Shown: positions 1-10,613, counted from the first letter of the stretch. The stretch: DNA of 64,000 nucleotides from CBDAUN01 sp965200645 (GCA_965200645.1 CBDAUN010000002.1:1-64000); one strand, 5' to 3'. Numbers and translations: made by a program. The notes: generated by a model not told the origin, from the letters alone.

Positions 1-1290
1 GCCCAATCACAGGCCGAAAGAACTTATGACAAAAGCCCACCTCTTCAAGAGGGGATTGAGTTAGATACAAACACAATTTTTTATGACTTGTTTCTCGACT
101 GTAACACTGGGCGCCTATGTGGAATTGGACCCGCACCGCATAATCTGAAAGCTGAAATTTTTCCGCTTGAAATTTATTTTGGCAAAAGAAGTGTAGAATT
201 TTTTGTCACAGAAGTGAAAAAACTAATTTTTCTGGAGTCGGAAGAGCCAATTGGTGCCTCTTCAGATGCTGTCAGTTTAACTTTGAAGTTCAAAACATTT
301 GAATGTTCATTGGAACTAAACAATGACGTAGGTGGCGAATGGCTTGAAGTTAAAGAAAACAACCAACTTACATTAACCACTTTACAAAAGGACAATCCTA
401 TAGTATGGATTGAAGATTGGATTCTTTGGCATTGCCGACTTTATGGAGTTAGACGGGTTATCTTGTATGACAATGGCAGTCACAATCAGAAAGAGTTAAT
501 CACAAAGTTACGTAAACTTGAACCGGAAGTCGAAATTATATTAGTTTATTGGGAATTTCCGTATGGACGCTATCCTTACATCTATGCTCAGAGAGGATCA
601 TTGAATCACTGTCGGATGCGTTTTAATCCAGTTAAAGTGAGGGAAGGAGGGGGGAGGTCAAGAAGTTGGTACTGCATCAATTTAGATATTGATGAATACT
701 TGGTGTGTCCGCATCAAAAGGATTTATTCAATTATCTTGAAGCCAAATTAAACTCTACTCAACTTTATTCAGTGCTAGCCAGACAGGTGAGAGTACCTAA
801 CATTCTACCTGCACAATTTGACGTGAATAGCACACTGCGATTTTTTAACTTTAGGTATCAATATAGAAATCAAAATAGGGCTGTTGACTCACACGCAAAC
901 CCGCTTGATTTGGCGAATCACAAGTACATTTTTAAGTTTGGTAGTCTGCTTTACAACGATGTACATCGTGTTCTTCCAAACTCCCATGGACTAAATATTG
1001 CAGAAAAAATTCTATCTTACTTACAAAGATTTCCTACAAAAGTTAGTCGACATTTATGGAGAATAAAACGTTACTTCTCTATTCCCACTGTTGAATCTAT
1101 AAAATCACAATACAACTCGACTCTTGCTTCAGAGTCTGACCTTTATTATCTTCACTTTATTGGCTTAGCTTGCAAGTGGAACTATCGAAATGAAAAGGAA
1201 GCTGATCGTTACAGCGTAGACAGGCATATTGAATTGAAAATGATTTGTGACTTAGCTCGTCAAGCAAAGTTGACGAACTCATCAACGTAG
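1..1290 (+). CDS. GT92-like glycosyltransferase, 5' end outside window
   Basis: The frame is open from base 1, so this gene begins before the window; the TTG at 88 is only an internal codon. The residues encoded before it (LDTNTIFYDL) match the N-terminal part of the paralogs at 6909 and 8435, so roughly 30 residues are missing. The family signature is KDNPIVWIEDWILWH followed by YDNGS, and the DxD-type motif NLDIDEY that binds nucleotide sugar and metal. These fit the GT92/Glyco_tranf_2_4 group, which adds sugars to surface glycans. Compared with its paralogs it has an insertion (VREGGGRSRS) just before the DxD region, encoded by a purine-rich stretch with six Gs. Acceptor and sugar cannot be inferred. 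Confidence 0.75.
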   Translation, partial: AQSQAERTYDKSPPLQEGIELDTNTIFYDLFLDCNTGRLCGIGPAPHNLKAEIFPLEIYFGKRSVEFFVTEVKKLIFLESEEPIGASSDAVSLTLKFKTFECSLELNNDVGGEWLEVKENNQLTLTTLQKDNPIVWIEDWILWHCRLYGVRRVILYDNGSHNQKELITKLRKLEPEVEIILVYWEFPYGRYPYIYAQRGSLNHCRMRFNPVKVREGGGRSRSWYCINLDIDEYLVCPHQKDLFNYLEAKLNSTQLYSVLARQVRVPNILPAQFDVNSTLRFFNFRYQYRNQNRAVDSHANPLDLANHKYIFKFGSLLYNDVHRVLPNSHGLNIAEKILSYLQRFPTKVSRHLWRIKRYFSIPTVESIKSQYNSTLASESDLYYLHFIGLACKWNYRNEKEADRYSVDRHIELKMICDLARQAKLTNSST

Positions 1291-1384
1291 TTACCATAAG
1301 ACTTCAGACAATAATGCATTGAAAATTCTTGTATTTGCAATTTAAACTCAAATCAGTTCGAAGTTAGTAATAACAGTCAATTCT

Positions 1385-3244
1385 GAGAGGGTTTTGGATA
1401 CTGTAGCGTGTTGATTTGACTGTTGTTTTCAATGGGCTAATTTTTCGTTTACCCCACAAAAAGGGCTTTTTGACCCGGTTTTAGGCGATTTTCGGCGCTG
1501 CACCACAAATTCCACCCCAGAACCTCCATATATGCCACTATCAAACACTTAAGCTATTGATATTGCTTAATAAAAAGCCGCATCCTCAGGGCTTTTCGAG
1601 TATCATAGATACTCGAATAAACTAATAACAACCCATCAGGTGCGGCAATGATCAATAATACTCTGTTTTCCTGGCACATGTTCGATGAGTACAGTGACCT
1701 GACCCGTTTAACCACGGTGGTCGAAACCATGGAACTTGACGACCTCGTCCATGAGATCAACCTGCGGCGCCGAGGCACGCGCTGCGAATGGCCCGCCAAG
1801 GCGATGCTCACCGCATTGATCGCGCGCAGCGTCTACCAGCATTCTTCAATCGAGTCCCTGCGCCGAGAGTTAAAGCGCAATCCATCGTTGATGCGCATCT
1901 TGCGGGTTTGAGCATTACGGCGATGGGTACAACGACATCGACTACCGGGTGCCATCAAAAAGTGCGTTGAGCCGCTTTATCGCAGTGGTGCTCGAAGTCG
2001 AACGCGACGCTGCCGGTTTAAGCCAGATGCAGCAGCGGCTGACCGACGAGCTGGTAGAACGACTGCCGGACTTCGGGGCTGATGTGGGCTTCGACGGCAA
2101 AGCCCTTCGTTCGCATTCGACTGGACGTCGTACGGCCCGCACCGGCCAGCCATCAGACCCGGACGCCGCCTGGGGATGCCACTCGTACTTCAGTACCGAC
2201 CACACTGGACGTGAACAAAAGATTACTAAACGCTGGTTCGGCTACAAGACACACTGGTTAGCTGACGTACGCTATGAAATTCCAATCAACTGGACCACCC
2301 GTCCCGCCAATGAAAGTGAACATCGTCACAGTAAAGCACTCGTCGAGCAGTACTTGAACAGCCCTGCAGGGGCACGCTGTCAGACCTTCGTCGCCGACCG
2401 TGGCCTGGACGATAAACCCGCTTCGACGTATGATTCACCGCAGTAATCGAGACCCGCCGAATGTGGCAAGACCCAGCCCTGCCAGGCGAAGTACACCCGA
2501 CCCGGGCGCTCAACGCCGATGTCATCGACCACCTCATCTATGACGAACGTGGAATAGTCTCCTGTCGTTCGCGTCCACAGACCTTCCAAATTCGCCAGAT
2601 GGCCTATCACGGTGTCGAAAAGACACGTCAAACCCTCAAGTACCACGGTCCAGCCGCTCACTACGGGTTCGAATGTCTCGGCCGTGACCAATGCTACCGA
2701 GATGCCGGTACCCCGCATTCGCGCTGTCGAGTGGTACGCGTGAAGTTTGATGAGAACAATCTTCGTACCATTGGCACCTTGCCACGTAACACCTATCAGT
2801 GGAAACGACTGTACTCCGCACGCAATGCGCTTGAGCGTATCAATGCCCGCTCGGCTCGAGACTTCAACCTGCATCATCACTGAATCAGAGGACTCGGCGC
2901 CATGCAGCTGGCAGTGGATCTTTCACGGCTGACCATGCAGGCGCTCACGATCAGTGCGATTCGCGCTCATCAACCGGCACGAATGCGCTCGTTAGTACGG
3001 GCGGCGGCCTGACGCGTTAACCGGCCCAATCACTGACGTCGCCCGAAAGGAGCGGCACCGCTAGGCGGGTACTTTTTCTGCACATGATCGCCCACTGGCG
3101 CTGTTCGGCGACCCATCAGCGCCGGATTCGCTAATACTCACGCAAATCGCACGAATGACCCGCCGGCATTCCTTCCAATTTAGCTCTGGTTGGGCAAAAT
3201 ATCGACTTTTAAAGTCGTAGAATAATTCCAAACGGGAAACTCTC
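1385..3244 (+). mobile_element. GC-rich IS element with decayed DDE transposase, about 1.86 kb
   Basis: The left end (GAGAGGG...) and its first 250 bases recur at 14585, 12612 and, inverted, at 13047. The right end (...GGGAAACTCTC at 3244) recurs at 15315. The interior is clearly more GC-rich than the flanks. Termini share only the outer GAGAG as an inverted repeat. The coding region is frameshifted, so this copy cannot move by itself. The family is IS4/IS1182-like from the transposase, but I cannot settle it further. Confidence 0.7.
1648..2883 (+). pseudogene. Frameshifted DDE transposase (IS1182/IS4-like)
   Basis: The product would be about 410 residues but is split over three frames: 1648-1911, about 1912-2446, and 2461-2883. 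The first part contains a helix-rich N-terminal domain (WPAKAMLTALIARS), the second the catalytic region with GFDGKALRSHSTGR and DPDAAWGCHSY, then RWFGYKTHWLADVRYE and ADRGLDD. The last part carries the C-terminal stretch ending in RSARDFNLHHH. A one-base change near 1905 shifts HYGDGYNDIDYR out of frame, and a second break lies near 2446. Two separate shifts suggest decay rather than programmed frameshifting. Confidence 0.7.
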
Positions 3245-3514
3245 ATAATAACGGTGTTTACTGTCAAATTTAGTTATTGGCCGGCTGAAGAATGCTTCGC
3301 GAAACAGGTGGTTGCACTTAGATGGGTAATTCAAAAACAATTCTGTATGGAACCAAGGTAACTAAGGTGACCGAATCGACAGTTATGCGTAGGTAAGAAT
3401 TATTAGATGGCTTACGTGATAAGGTAAATATCAAGATGTCACTATTTTGAATAAGTTCGCAATTACATATTAGTGATTTTAGTATTTCGTTAATCCGCTA
3501 TTGAACTTGATTAT

Positions 3515-4802
3515 TTATTTTTGTCTGCCAATCTTAAAAACCTGATCAAATAGCCGCTCAAATTCCGATGTTTGTCTCTGTGGTGAAAATTGCCTGGCTC
3601 TATTTTTCAACCTTTCTCTATTGGGTTCAGATAGGAATCCTCTAGAGATCGCTTTGGTCATTGCAGTTTCGTCTTCAACAGGAACCAATGTTCCAAACTT
3701 TCCCTGATCAAGAATTTCATCTGGACCAGTGGGACAGTTTGTTGAAACTATGTTGCACCCACACACCAATGCCTCAATCAAGATTTTTGGAAATCCCTCC
3801 CATTTAGATGACAGCACAAATAAATCAGTGTGATACAAGAAAGGATAAGGGTTGTCTATCCAACCAGGCATGGAAACGACGTCAACCAAGTTCAGATTCA
3901 TGACCAATGTTTGAAGAGAGTCTCGTCCTTCACCTTCACCTAGAATTATTAATTTACAATTCTCGGAACGCGTTACATTAGCAAATGACCTGAGAAGTAG
4001 ATGATGATTCTTTTGCCTTTGTAGTCTACCAACAGTCAGAGCAACTTTGAAATTAAATCTGTCCTTTTTATCCAGCCATGGATGTCCGGAAGGTTGTTTG
4101 GCCAACTTCAAGATATGATTGCAATTCACTGAATTGTAGATAGTGGCAATCCGCTTGCTATCAACCCAATTTAGTTCTGACAATTCCGTCTTTATACCCG
4201 TCGAGACTGCGTGAACCCAGTCGGCTTTTTCAAGAAGAGCACTATGAACTTGTTTCTCGCGTATATTTGTAAAATATTGGGATGTGTGAATTGAGCAAAT
4301 TACGGGTACAGGAAGTGCTGAAATCATCCTTCCAATCAAGGCGCAAAAAATTGCATTTCCAAGTATTGCGAATACAAGGTCAGGTTGGCGGTGCTGAAGG
4401 TAAACTGAAAAACTATGCATCCACAATGATCGATTTCCTTTTCTTCTGGGAAAGACTTTCAAGCCAAATGGCCATTGCAGAACAACATGTTTAAAGAATT
4501 TTCGAAACTCAATCAATTTTGATGGTGTTATCCAGTTGATTCTTTCATCTGGCACGGAACACTCATGCATAAGGTGCTGAGCTTGCATTTTTGCTCCTAA
4601 AATATATAAATTGACCTCTTGAGGAATTTGCTTGAGCAACTTGCCTCGAAACTCACAAATTACGAGGTCAATGTCGTATCCGGACTGAGAGAAGTATATT
4701 GATAGGTCAAGACAAACTCGTTGTGCCCCCCCCCCCATTTAAATTATCGATGGTCATTGCAATGCGCTTGCCAATTTCAGAACTTATTTGTTGATCAATC
4801 AT
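3515..4802 (-). pseudogene. GT4 glycosyltransferase, phase-variable by a G11 tract, OFF as read
   Basis: The body encodes a GT4-family retaining glycosyltransferase: N-terminal GGGAQRVCLDLS, donor-domain VGRLQRQKNHHLLL, ILGEGEGRDSL, and the nucleotide-sugar motif SSKWEGFPKILIEALVCGC. Reading from the ATG at 4802 gives MIDQQISSEIGKRIAMTIDN, then LN, then eleven Gs (4736-4726). With 11 Gs this frame stops after seven further codons (GTTSLS*). With 10 or 13 Gs the N-terminus joins the body in frame and gives about 428 residues with the usual family start. The alternative ATG inside the tract at 4738 gives 407 residues but lacks the first beta strand. This is a typical slipped-strand phase-variation layout; a homopolymer sequencing error is the alternative. 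Confidence 0.8.
4726..4736 (-). repeat. Poly-G tract (11 G on the coding strand)
   Basis: Eleven consecutive C on the plus strand lie at codon 23 of the GT4 gene. It is by far the longest homopolymer I see in the window. Its length sets whether the 22-residue N-terminus and the glycosyltransferase body are in the same frame (10 or 13 yes, 11 no). Confidence 0.9.
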
Positions 4803-4962
4803 TTGTGCTATTTAATTCGTAGAGATTTTCATCATTTCCTAAATTGCGTGATGGTTAGAATTGGGACTTTATGTGTGCAATAATTTACTTGAAGCAATCC
4901 TAAACAATTAGTTATCACAATATAATAGACTGCAACAAGTTACTAATTTACAACAAAGAACT

Positions 4963-5226
4963 TTGTACATCTATCGTCCCAATTCAGTGCTCCTACCTGC
5001 CAATTCAGCAGTTGAGAGAATTTTTCCTACGTGCTCGCCCGCTCGAACTGAAACCTCTTTAGATACAAAAACAATTTTTTACGACATATATATTGACCCC
5101 GTTACTCGTCGATTGTGTGGAATTGGGCCTCGGTTATACAACCTAGAAACAGAAATATTTCCACTTGACATTTTTGTAGGTAGTAAACGCATCGATTTCT
5201 TTATCACGAAAGTCAAAAAACACTGA
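4963..5226 (+). pseudogene. Truncated GT92-like glycosyltransferase (N-terminal 87 residues)
   Basis: The N-terminus matches the paralogs at 6909 and 8435 (YIYRPNSVLLPAN; TIFYDIYIDPVTRRLCGIGP) and ends at VKKH with a stop, just where the intact proteins continue into the acceptor and catalytic region. A TTG start is used, as the paralog at 8435 uses GTG. The DxD catalytic region is absent, so it is a dead fragment. Bases 5227-5417 hold no recognisable gene. Confidence 0.7.
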
Positions 5227-5417
5227 AAATATTTGTTGTATATGACAAATAAACACGACAGGTCTAAACAAATTTGGAATGAAGGCAAATTACCCAATCT
5301 TTCATCCAATTCATCCAAACACCTCACTGAGATGGAAGAGTGTGAGAAATGCTAAGTTGAATAGGTAATTTATATCTTGAATTCTAGTATCTGAAGAGTC
5401 TCAAATGACACTTTAGG

Positions 5418-6149
5418 CTAATTTTTTGTAAGAACTGTCAAACCATAACCAATGTCATAAAATTGAACATTTAATAACTCGTGCGCTAAAGCGATTTCTC
5501 TATGCACATCCTTGTTGTCCTCAATAAAGTAAACGAACTTTTCACTTAAGTGCGGTGACATACTCTTCAAGGTAGTTAAAATAGCTTCATTTGTATGGAT
5601 TCCGTCGTCTATGCAAACGTCAACCTTATCACCGTCCAATAAGTTTTGTAGATACTCAGTGTTGCAATTGTTGTATTGGTCGAATTGATGTACTTCCGGT
5701 AAGTTCTTAGAATATGCACCCAGTTGTCTAAGTCTATCGTAACTTTCGTTGAAGTAACTCAGTTCAAGATCTAGCCCAATTATTCTAGAGTTGGGGAACA
5801 AATCACACCAAATTGCTAGACCTGTACCCTGTAAAATCCCAATCTCGCAAATCGTGAATGCGTTGTTACGTTGAACAACATAGGGCTCCAAAAAAGACTG
5901 GTACACTTTTGCGTAGCCATGGTGTCGCTGAGACATTCTGTCACCACCAGCTAACTGTGTAATATCTATTTTTTCAGAGTGATTTGGGGTGAGGTGACTA
6001 ATCGAGCGACAACCGACGTCGACTTTACCACCATATTTCCCTTCTGTTCCTGCTAACCAGTTTGCTGAACCGGCAGGTGCACCTCGCAATAGGCGTAAAG
6101 CCCTCTGTCTACGCCCCCAGTTTCTAAATCTTCTAGCTAATGACGGCAT
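5418..6149 (-). CDS. SAM-dependent methyltransferase, glycan-locus paralog 1
   Basis: A 243-residue class I methyltransferase. The SAM-binding strand-loop is seen as ICEIGILQGTGLAIWCDLFP with the acidic strand-2 end IIGLDLE, and a later VDVCIDDGIH resembles the MycE/CmcI-type sugar and secondary-metabolite methyltransferases (Methyltransf_24-like). It probably methylates a sugar of the surface glycan made by the neighbouring glycosyltransferases; this is inferred from context. A close paralog lies at 13774-14511 on the same strand. Both have a basic N-terminus with GAPxGSANWLAG. Confidence 0.7.
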   Translation of the reverse strand: MPSLARRFRNWGRRQRALRLLRGAPAGSANWLAGTEGKYGGKVDVGCRSISHLTPNHSEKIDITQLAGGDRMSQRHHGYAKVYQSFLEPYVVQRNNAFTICEIGILQGTGLAIWCDLFPNSRIIGLDLELSYFNESYDRLRQLGAYSKNLPEVHQFDQYNNCNTEYLQNLLDGDKVDVCIDDGIHTNEAILTTLKSMSPHLSEKFVYFIEDNKDVHREIALAHELLNVQFYDIGYGLTVLTKN

Positions 6150-6369
6150 TATTTATTGACAAATTGATGTAATGCATAAAAAAATCTTCTCGTTGAATGA
6201 ACTTCATCGAATTGACTACTACCTTGAATTGAAGTAAATATAATCTCTTTCTGAGTGAGCAAAATTAGTTACCAACTTAACCAGTTATTATAACTTGCAA
6301 TACTCTCGCCAAAAATGTTGTTCGGCAAAATATTCGAAAATACTTCTTATTTTAGATACAGTTGCTTAC

Positions 6370-6859
6370 GCGATTATTTAGCGGTAGTTTGGAAGTTGAA
6401 ACTGTCGCACGGAAGTTTGCTCACACTGGAATAAACTTTGATATCGTGGTCAATACCCCTTCACTCTCGGACAATTGAGAAGCATTGACAGGCTTTATTC
6501 ACACATTGATACTGAGTGAGTCTTTCATTGTGAAGGCAATTGGGAGTTTCATTCTGACGGATTCATTGAAGACTCCTTTGCAATCCTCACAGAATTCGAC
6601 AGTTGCTCTATGGTAAATCTTCGCTCCACATTGGATTTGCCTCGGTCTCAGTCTGTTCCGATTGACATCGCATCAAATGGTGTGTTATCAAGTTCTTCGA
6701 TCAGTAAACGAGCCTCGGACGGGAATACACTTCAATTTAGAGTTGCGTAGGCTAAGCTTAGATTGAAACTGAATGGCAAAAGGGAGCCGTTTTCAGTAAC
6801 TAACTATCGGTTTGGGAAGGTGCGTCCTAGATTGAATCGATGGGTGAAATTCAATTAGT
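6370..6859 (+). pseudogene. Decayed GT2 glycosyltransferase, paralog of 24260-25087
   Basis: Conceptual translation in shifting frames gives LEVETVARKFAHTGINFDIV, then a shifted stretch equivalent to the region around the HCEDDWEFF motif of the intact paralog, and finally KLNGKREPFSVTNYRFGK with RPRLNRWVKFN and a stop. The ends match the intact gene's residues from about 50 to the C-terminus. Several indels and stops make it non-functional. Confidence 0.65.
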
Positions 6860-6908
6860 AAGTAAAGTGATTTAAGAATTCCATCTGAAAAACATTAGCA
6901 ATAACTGA

Positions 6909-8204
6909 ATGTATATTTATCAACCGAATTCAGTTCATCTACCCACAGAGTTGGGAATTAACAGGATCATTCCAAACTCGCAACAATTCACCGAAAACGA
7001 ACTGAAGAGATTCGATTCAAGAACGATCTTTTTCGATGTTTTCTTGGACTCACGTCAACGTAAACTCCGTGCATTGGGGCCTCGCCTTTTGAATCTAAAG
7101 AGCAAAATTCTCCCACTTAAGGTCTATGTGGATGATCAAGCAATAACATTTAGACTAGACGAAGTTGACCGATTAGTATTCTTCGAATCTCAAAAATTAC
7201 CAACTAATCTCAACGAAAACTTTTCAGTGAGATTCGAATTTAAGACATTTTTTAGAACTATGGAGTTGAATCTCAGTGAAAGTAAAACTTGGGAGCGCGA
7301 ATCCAAAGATTCACATCTGACTATTACTACTCTGCAGAAAGACAACTATATTGAATGGATTGAAGATTGGGTCAAATGGCATAGTCGTCTTTTTGGTGTA
7401 AAGAGATTAATCTTTTATGACAACGGCAGTTCGAATCGAGACCAATTGCTTAGGCGATTAAGTCATTTAGAAGATGAAGTGAAAGTTATCTATGTTGACT
7501 GGGATTTTCCTTATGGCTTACTACAATATGAATGTGCTCAACCAGGTTCGTTGAATCACGCGAGACTCGCATTCCCAATTCGAAATTCGTATTGTATAAA
7601 TTTGGATATAGATGAATTTCTAGTATTGCCCAAAGACAAAAATCTTGTTGAATATCTAGACCAAAAATTGGCAAATTCGGCATTAGGCGCTGTAATTTTT
7701 TCACAGTACCTGGTGCCAAACATTATTCAGCCCCAGGCAGAAGATATTCCTCGATTTCACCAGTTTATTTATCGATTCAAACACTTTGGCAAGCCTAGTA
7801 GAAATCATACATGGAGCGAGGTGATGAGAATGAAATACATTTATCACTTTGACAGAATCGGGTACAACGGGGCGCATAGAACTATGTCCGATAAGAATAA
7901 ACTGTTTGCAAAGCGTTACAGTATTTTGCACAAATTAAATTTCTATTTCAAAAAATGCTTGCGCGAACCATTCCGATACATATTGCTTAGGCATATTCCG
8001 AAACCAAAAATTGATGCTTGCCATGCATCAAAGGACGAGTTGTACTTCTTCCATTTTCTTGGTCTAAATACAGGTTGGAGAACTAAACAAAAACCACCCC
8101 TAGAAAAATTCAATGATGAAATCCATATTGAGGAACCTTTAATCCATCAATTAGCCGAGAAGGCAAATCTAGTTGCACCCGTCAGCCAAAACAAAAACTA
8201 CTAA
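6909..8204 (+). CDS. GT92-like glycosyltransferase
   Basis: A complete 431-residue member of the paralog family. An N-terminal unit of about 130 residues (YIYQPNSVHLPTE...) precedes the catalytic domain, which starts near residue 138 with ITTLQKDNYIEWIEDWVKWH, then FYDNGSSNRD, and the DxD-like motif NLDIDEFLV near residue 230. Near residue 380 a conserved DELYFFHFLGLNTGW closes the family core. The ATG at 6909 matches the start position of paralogs. The gene reads in the same direction as the next copy at 8435, 230 bases downstream. Likely role: sugar transfer onto a surface polysaccharide or lipopolysaccharide. Confidence 0.8.
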   Translation: MYIYQPNSVHLPTELGINRIIPNSQQFTENELKRFDSRTIFFDVFLDSRQRKLRALGPRLLNLKSKILPLKVYVDDQAITFRLDEVDRLVFFESQKLPTNLNENFSVRFEFKTFFRTMELNLSESKTWERESKDSHLTITTLQKDNYIEWIEDWVKWHSRLFGVKRLIFYDNGSSNRDQLLRRLSHLEDEVKVIYVDWDFPYGLLQYECAQPGSLNHARLAFPIRNSYCINLDIDEFLVLPKDKNLVEYLDQKLANSALGAVIFSQYLVPNIIQPQAEDIPRFHQFIYRFKHFGKPSRNHTWSEVMRMKYIYHFDRIGYNGAHRTMSDKNKLFAKRYSILHKLNFYFKKCLREPFRYILLRHIPKPKIDACHASKDELYFFHFLGLNTGWRTKQKPPLEKFNDEIHIEEPLIHQLAEKANLVAPVSQNKNY

Positions 8205-8434
8205 ACCAGTTAATGTATACGTTTTGGCTAGTTGCACCAATTACCTATGAACCTTTGTAAACTAAACATCATTCAAGACATTTGCCGAATCCATAAATTT
8301 TAGGTTCAGTCAATTTCTTCCCCAAGAACATGAGGTTCAACATTTCCCTAAAATGGTATCCCAAGCAAATTTTCTCAATCTCACTTATTACTCTTTAAAT
8401 ATTAAGTAAATCAGATAAGCCCCTACTGCGTTTT

Positions 8435-9739
8435 GTGTACCTATATCAGCCGACGCCCGTTTTTATTCCGCTAGATCAAGAAGTCATTCGGACTGTCCCT
8501 GGTCTATCCTCACTTCCAGAGGAGGAAGCACAAAAATTCGATACAAGAACTATCTTTTATGATGTCTTTGTCGACCAGCACAGCCGTACACTTCAAGCAC
8601 TTGGGCCGCTCCCCCTAAATCTCAAAAGCCAAATATTTCCGCTGGCCATCTATATCAACGACCAACCCGTTAAAACCCACCTATACCAAATTGAACGACT
8701 CACTTTCCTTGAGTCCGAACCATTGCCCAACAACATCGTCAGCCCGCTGTATATCAAGTTCGAATTTAAGACATTTGTTTGTTCACTTGAGCTTAACCTA
8801 TCCGACACTAACTCCTACGACCAAGAGTACAGCAACGCGCGTCTATCGATAACTACCATGCAAAAAGATAATCATTTCGAGTGGATTGAGGATTGGGTGA
8901 AGTGGCACAGTCGACTCTTTGGCGTTCGTAGACTAATTTTGTACGACAATGGCAGCACAAACCGAAACGAATTGATATCCCAACTAACAAACTTGGAAGA
9001 CGAAGTGAAAGTTATATTCGTCGACTGGAACTATCCATACGGGTCAGAAGATCTCAAAAAACATAAATTTGCTCAGCATGGAGCGTTGAATCACGCAAGA
9101 CTGGTATTCCCAGTTGAAGACTCATATTGCATCAACTTGGACATTGACGAGTATTTGGTGAAACCCGACAGTGCAAAACTACTGGATTTCTTGGATAAAA
9201 AACTACGAACAGCTCAAAAGGGGGCAGTTATCTTTTCACAGTACATGATTCCGAACATCGTAAGTTCGAATCCCGGAAAGCTACCAAGATTTCACCATTT
9301 TCCGTATCGATTTAAAAAATTGGGAAAGCCGCAGGAACAACAGGACAAACGTTACTCTTGGAGTGAAGTTGGGCGGATGAAGTACATATTCAAATATGAT
9401 AAGATTGGCTACACCGCTACCCACAGAACGGCATCTGAGAAGAACAAATTGTTTTCAAAGCGATATAGCATCAAACTCAAATTAGTCTATTTATTAAAAA
9501 AGTTTCTTCGAGATGCACTTAACCCGATTGTTGGCAATCGGGTTCCAAGACCACGGATTGATGCTGTACACGTATCAGAAAACGAATTGTACTTTTGGCA
9601 CTTTCTTGGACTAACCACACGGTGGAGAGAAAACCCATTGCTGGAAAGAGTTGAATTTGAAAATAAAATTCATAAGAAAGAGCCGTTAGTTATTGAACTA
9701 GCGAAGCGTAGCGGCCTCTTGACCACTACTGAAAAGTAG
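8435..9739 (+). CDS. GT92-like glycosyltransferase
   Basis: 434 residues, a close paralog of the upstream gene: ITTMQKDNHFEWIEDWVKWH, LYDNGSTNRNEL, and NLDIDEYLV. It starts with GTG, aligned with the ATG of the paralog at 6909 (YLYQPTPVFIPLDQ versus YIYQPNSVHLPTE). The region with KKLRTAQKGAVIFSQYMIP is nearly the same as in the neighbour, while the N-terminal part differs more, so the pair look like diverged tandem duplicates with distinct acceptor specificities (inference). The gap of 230 bases between them contains no gene. Confidence 0.78.
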   Translation: MYLYQPTPVFIPLDQEVIRTVPGLSSLPEEEAQKFDTRTIFYDVFVDQHSRTLQALGPLPLNLKSQIFPLAIYINDQPVKTHLYQIERLTFLESEPLPNNIVSPLYIKFEFKTFVCSLELNLSDTNSYDQEYSNARLSITTMQKDNHFEWIEDWVKWHSRLFGVRRLILYDNGSTNRNELISQLTNLEDEVKVIFVDWNYPYGSEDLKKHKFAQHGALNHARLVFPVEDSYCINLDIDEYLVKPDSAKLLDFLDKKLRTAQKGAVIFSQYMIPNIVSSNPGKLPRFHHFPYRFKKLGKPQEQQDKRYSWSEVGRMKYIFKYDKIGYTATHRTASEKNKLFSKRYSIKLKLVYLLKKFLRDALNPIVGNRVPRPRIDAVHVSENELYFWHFLGLTTRWRENPLLERVEFENKIHKKEPLVIELAKRSGLLTTTEK

Positions 9740-9830
9740 AGTTGGCTTAGAATTCGGACATAATCTGATTCTAAAAATAAGTTCGTACCAACAATTAGAA
9801 ACACCATATTTTTGCCAAAACGGTCTCCCC

Positions 9831-10433
9831 TTACAGCTGCCTATCGAGAGCTAGTCGAACTTCTTCTTTGGCTCTCCTCCGATTATCAGAAGTGGTACTC
9901 TTTCGAAGATCAAAAAGCGAAGGGACTTCGAACTCCGAAATTCTAACTGTTGGGTTTAGCCCATATCTGTGAGGTAGCAAATCCCTACATGCATCGAACA
10001 GTGCTCGCTGAGCTGCACGCCCATTTTCAAATGGGAATTCAGATTTGGGCTTTCTGTACCCCACCGCACCCTTTCTTAAAGCGGCTGCAGCATTTTGAAT
10101 ACACCATGACTTGTACTTATCCAAGTCAAAACCAACTCTAATTTCTTCAGGATAGTACTGTAATGTTTGAAATCGATATTCAGTGAAATGTTGCAATTCA
10201 TCAAATTCGATGATGCAGTTATAGTCTATGAGATACCCATCGGGAGTTAGCTGTCTAACACCTTTGGTTAGCATGCCTTCAGAGTTGCCGTCAAGAGCGA
10301 TAAATATCCGCCACAGCAATTCATCGGATTCTGTAATTTTGTTCGTCAGCCAGTGAATTTTATGGGTGACATCTACCTCAACTCCCAATTCACTAACGAA
10401 ACTGAAAAACATTTTTTCCGCCTTAAATTTCAT
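9831..10433 (-). CDS. Hypothetical protein, possible PD-(D/E)XK-like fold
   Basis: A 200-residue protein that I do not recognise by name. The central region reads DGYLIDYNCIIEFDELQHFTE; the spacing of an early Asp and the hydrophobic EFDExQHF stretch resembles the active-site strand of PD-(D/E)XK-type nucleases, but the evidence is weak. The start is well placed: AGGGGG lies five bases before the ATG. It sits convergent to the GT92 gene at 8435 and downstream of the GT8-like gene on the same strand, with a gap of 180 bases. Confidence 0.6.
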   Translation of the reverse strand: MKFKAEKMFFSFVSELGVEVDVTHKIHWLTNKITESDELLWRIFIALDGNSEGMLTKGVRQLTPDGYLIDYNCIIEFDELQHFTEYRFQTLQYYPEEIRVGFDLDKYKSWCIQNAAAALRKGAVGYRKPKSEFPFENGRAAQRALFDACRDLLPHRYGLNPTVRISEFEVPSLFDLRKSTTSDNRRRAKEEVRLALDRQL

Positions 10434-10613
10434 AATAACCCCCTAGTTTGCACACAAATGATGATGAAATAGAGTGCTGTTCAAGCGTTGCTACCATATG
10501 ATCTATATGAAGTGATTCATTACACGAGTCCTGAAGTCAGCACAATGCACTAAAGAACTTCGGTAGAGTGGCCAGCAAATTGAACATAACTGTGTGGAAT
10601 CTTGCAACATAGA

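Noticed and set aside
640..660. G-rich stretch (with six consecutive G) inside the first GT92-like gene
   Set aside because: Only six Gs, in frame, and the product is intact on both sides. Too short to propose a phase-variation tract.
1648..2883. Programmed frameshift in the GC-rich IS transposase
   Set aside because: Two separate frame changes occur without a slippery heptamer that I can see, and the other copies are large deletions, so decay is simpler.
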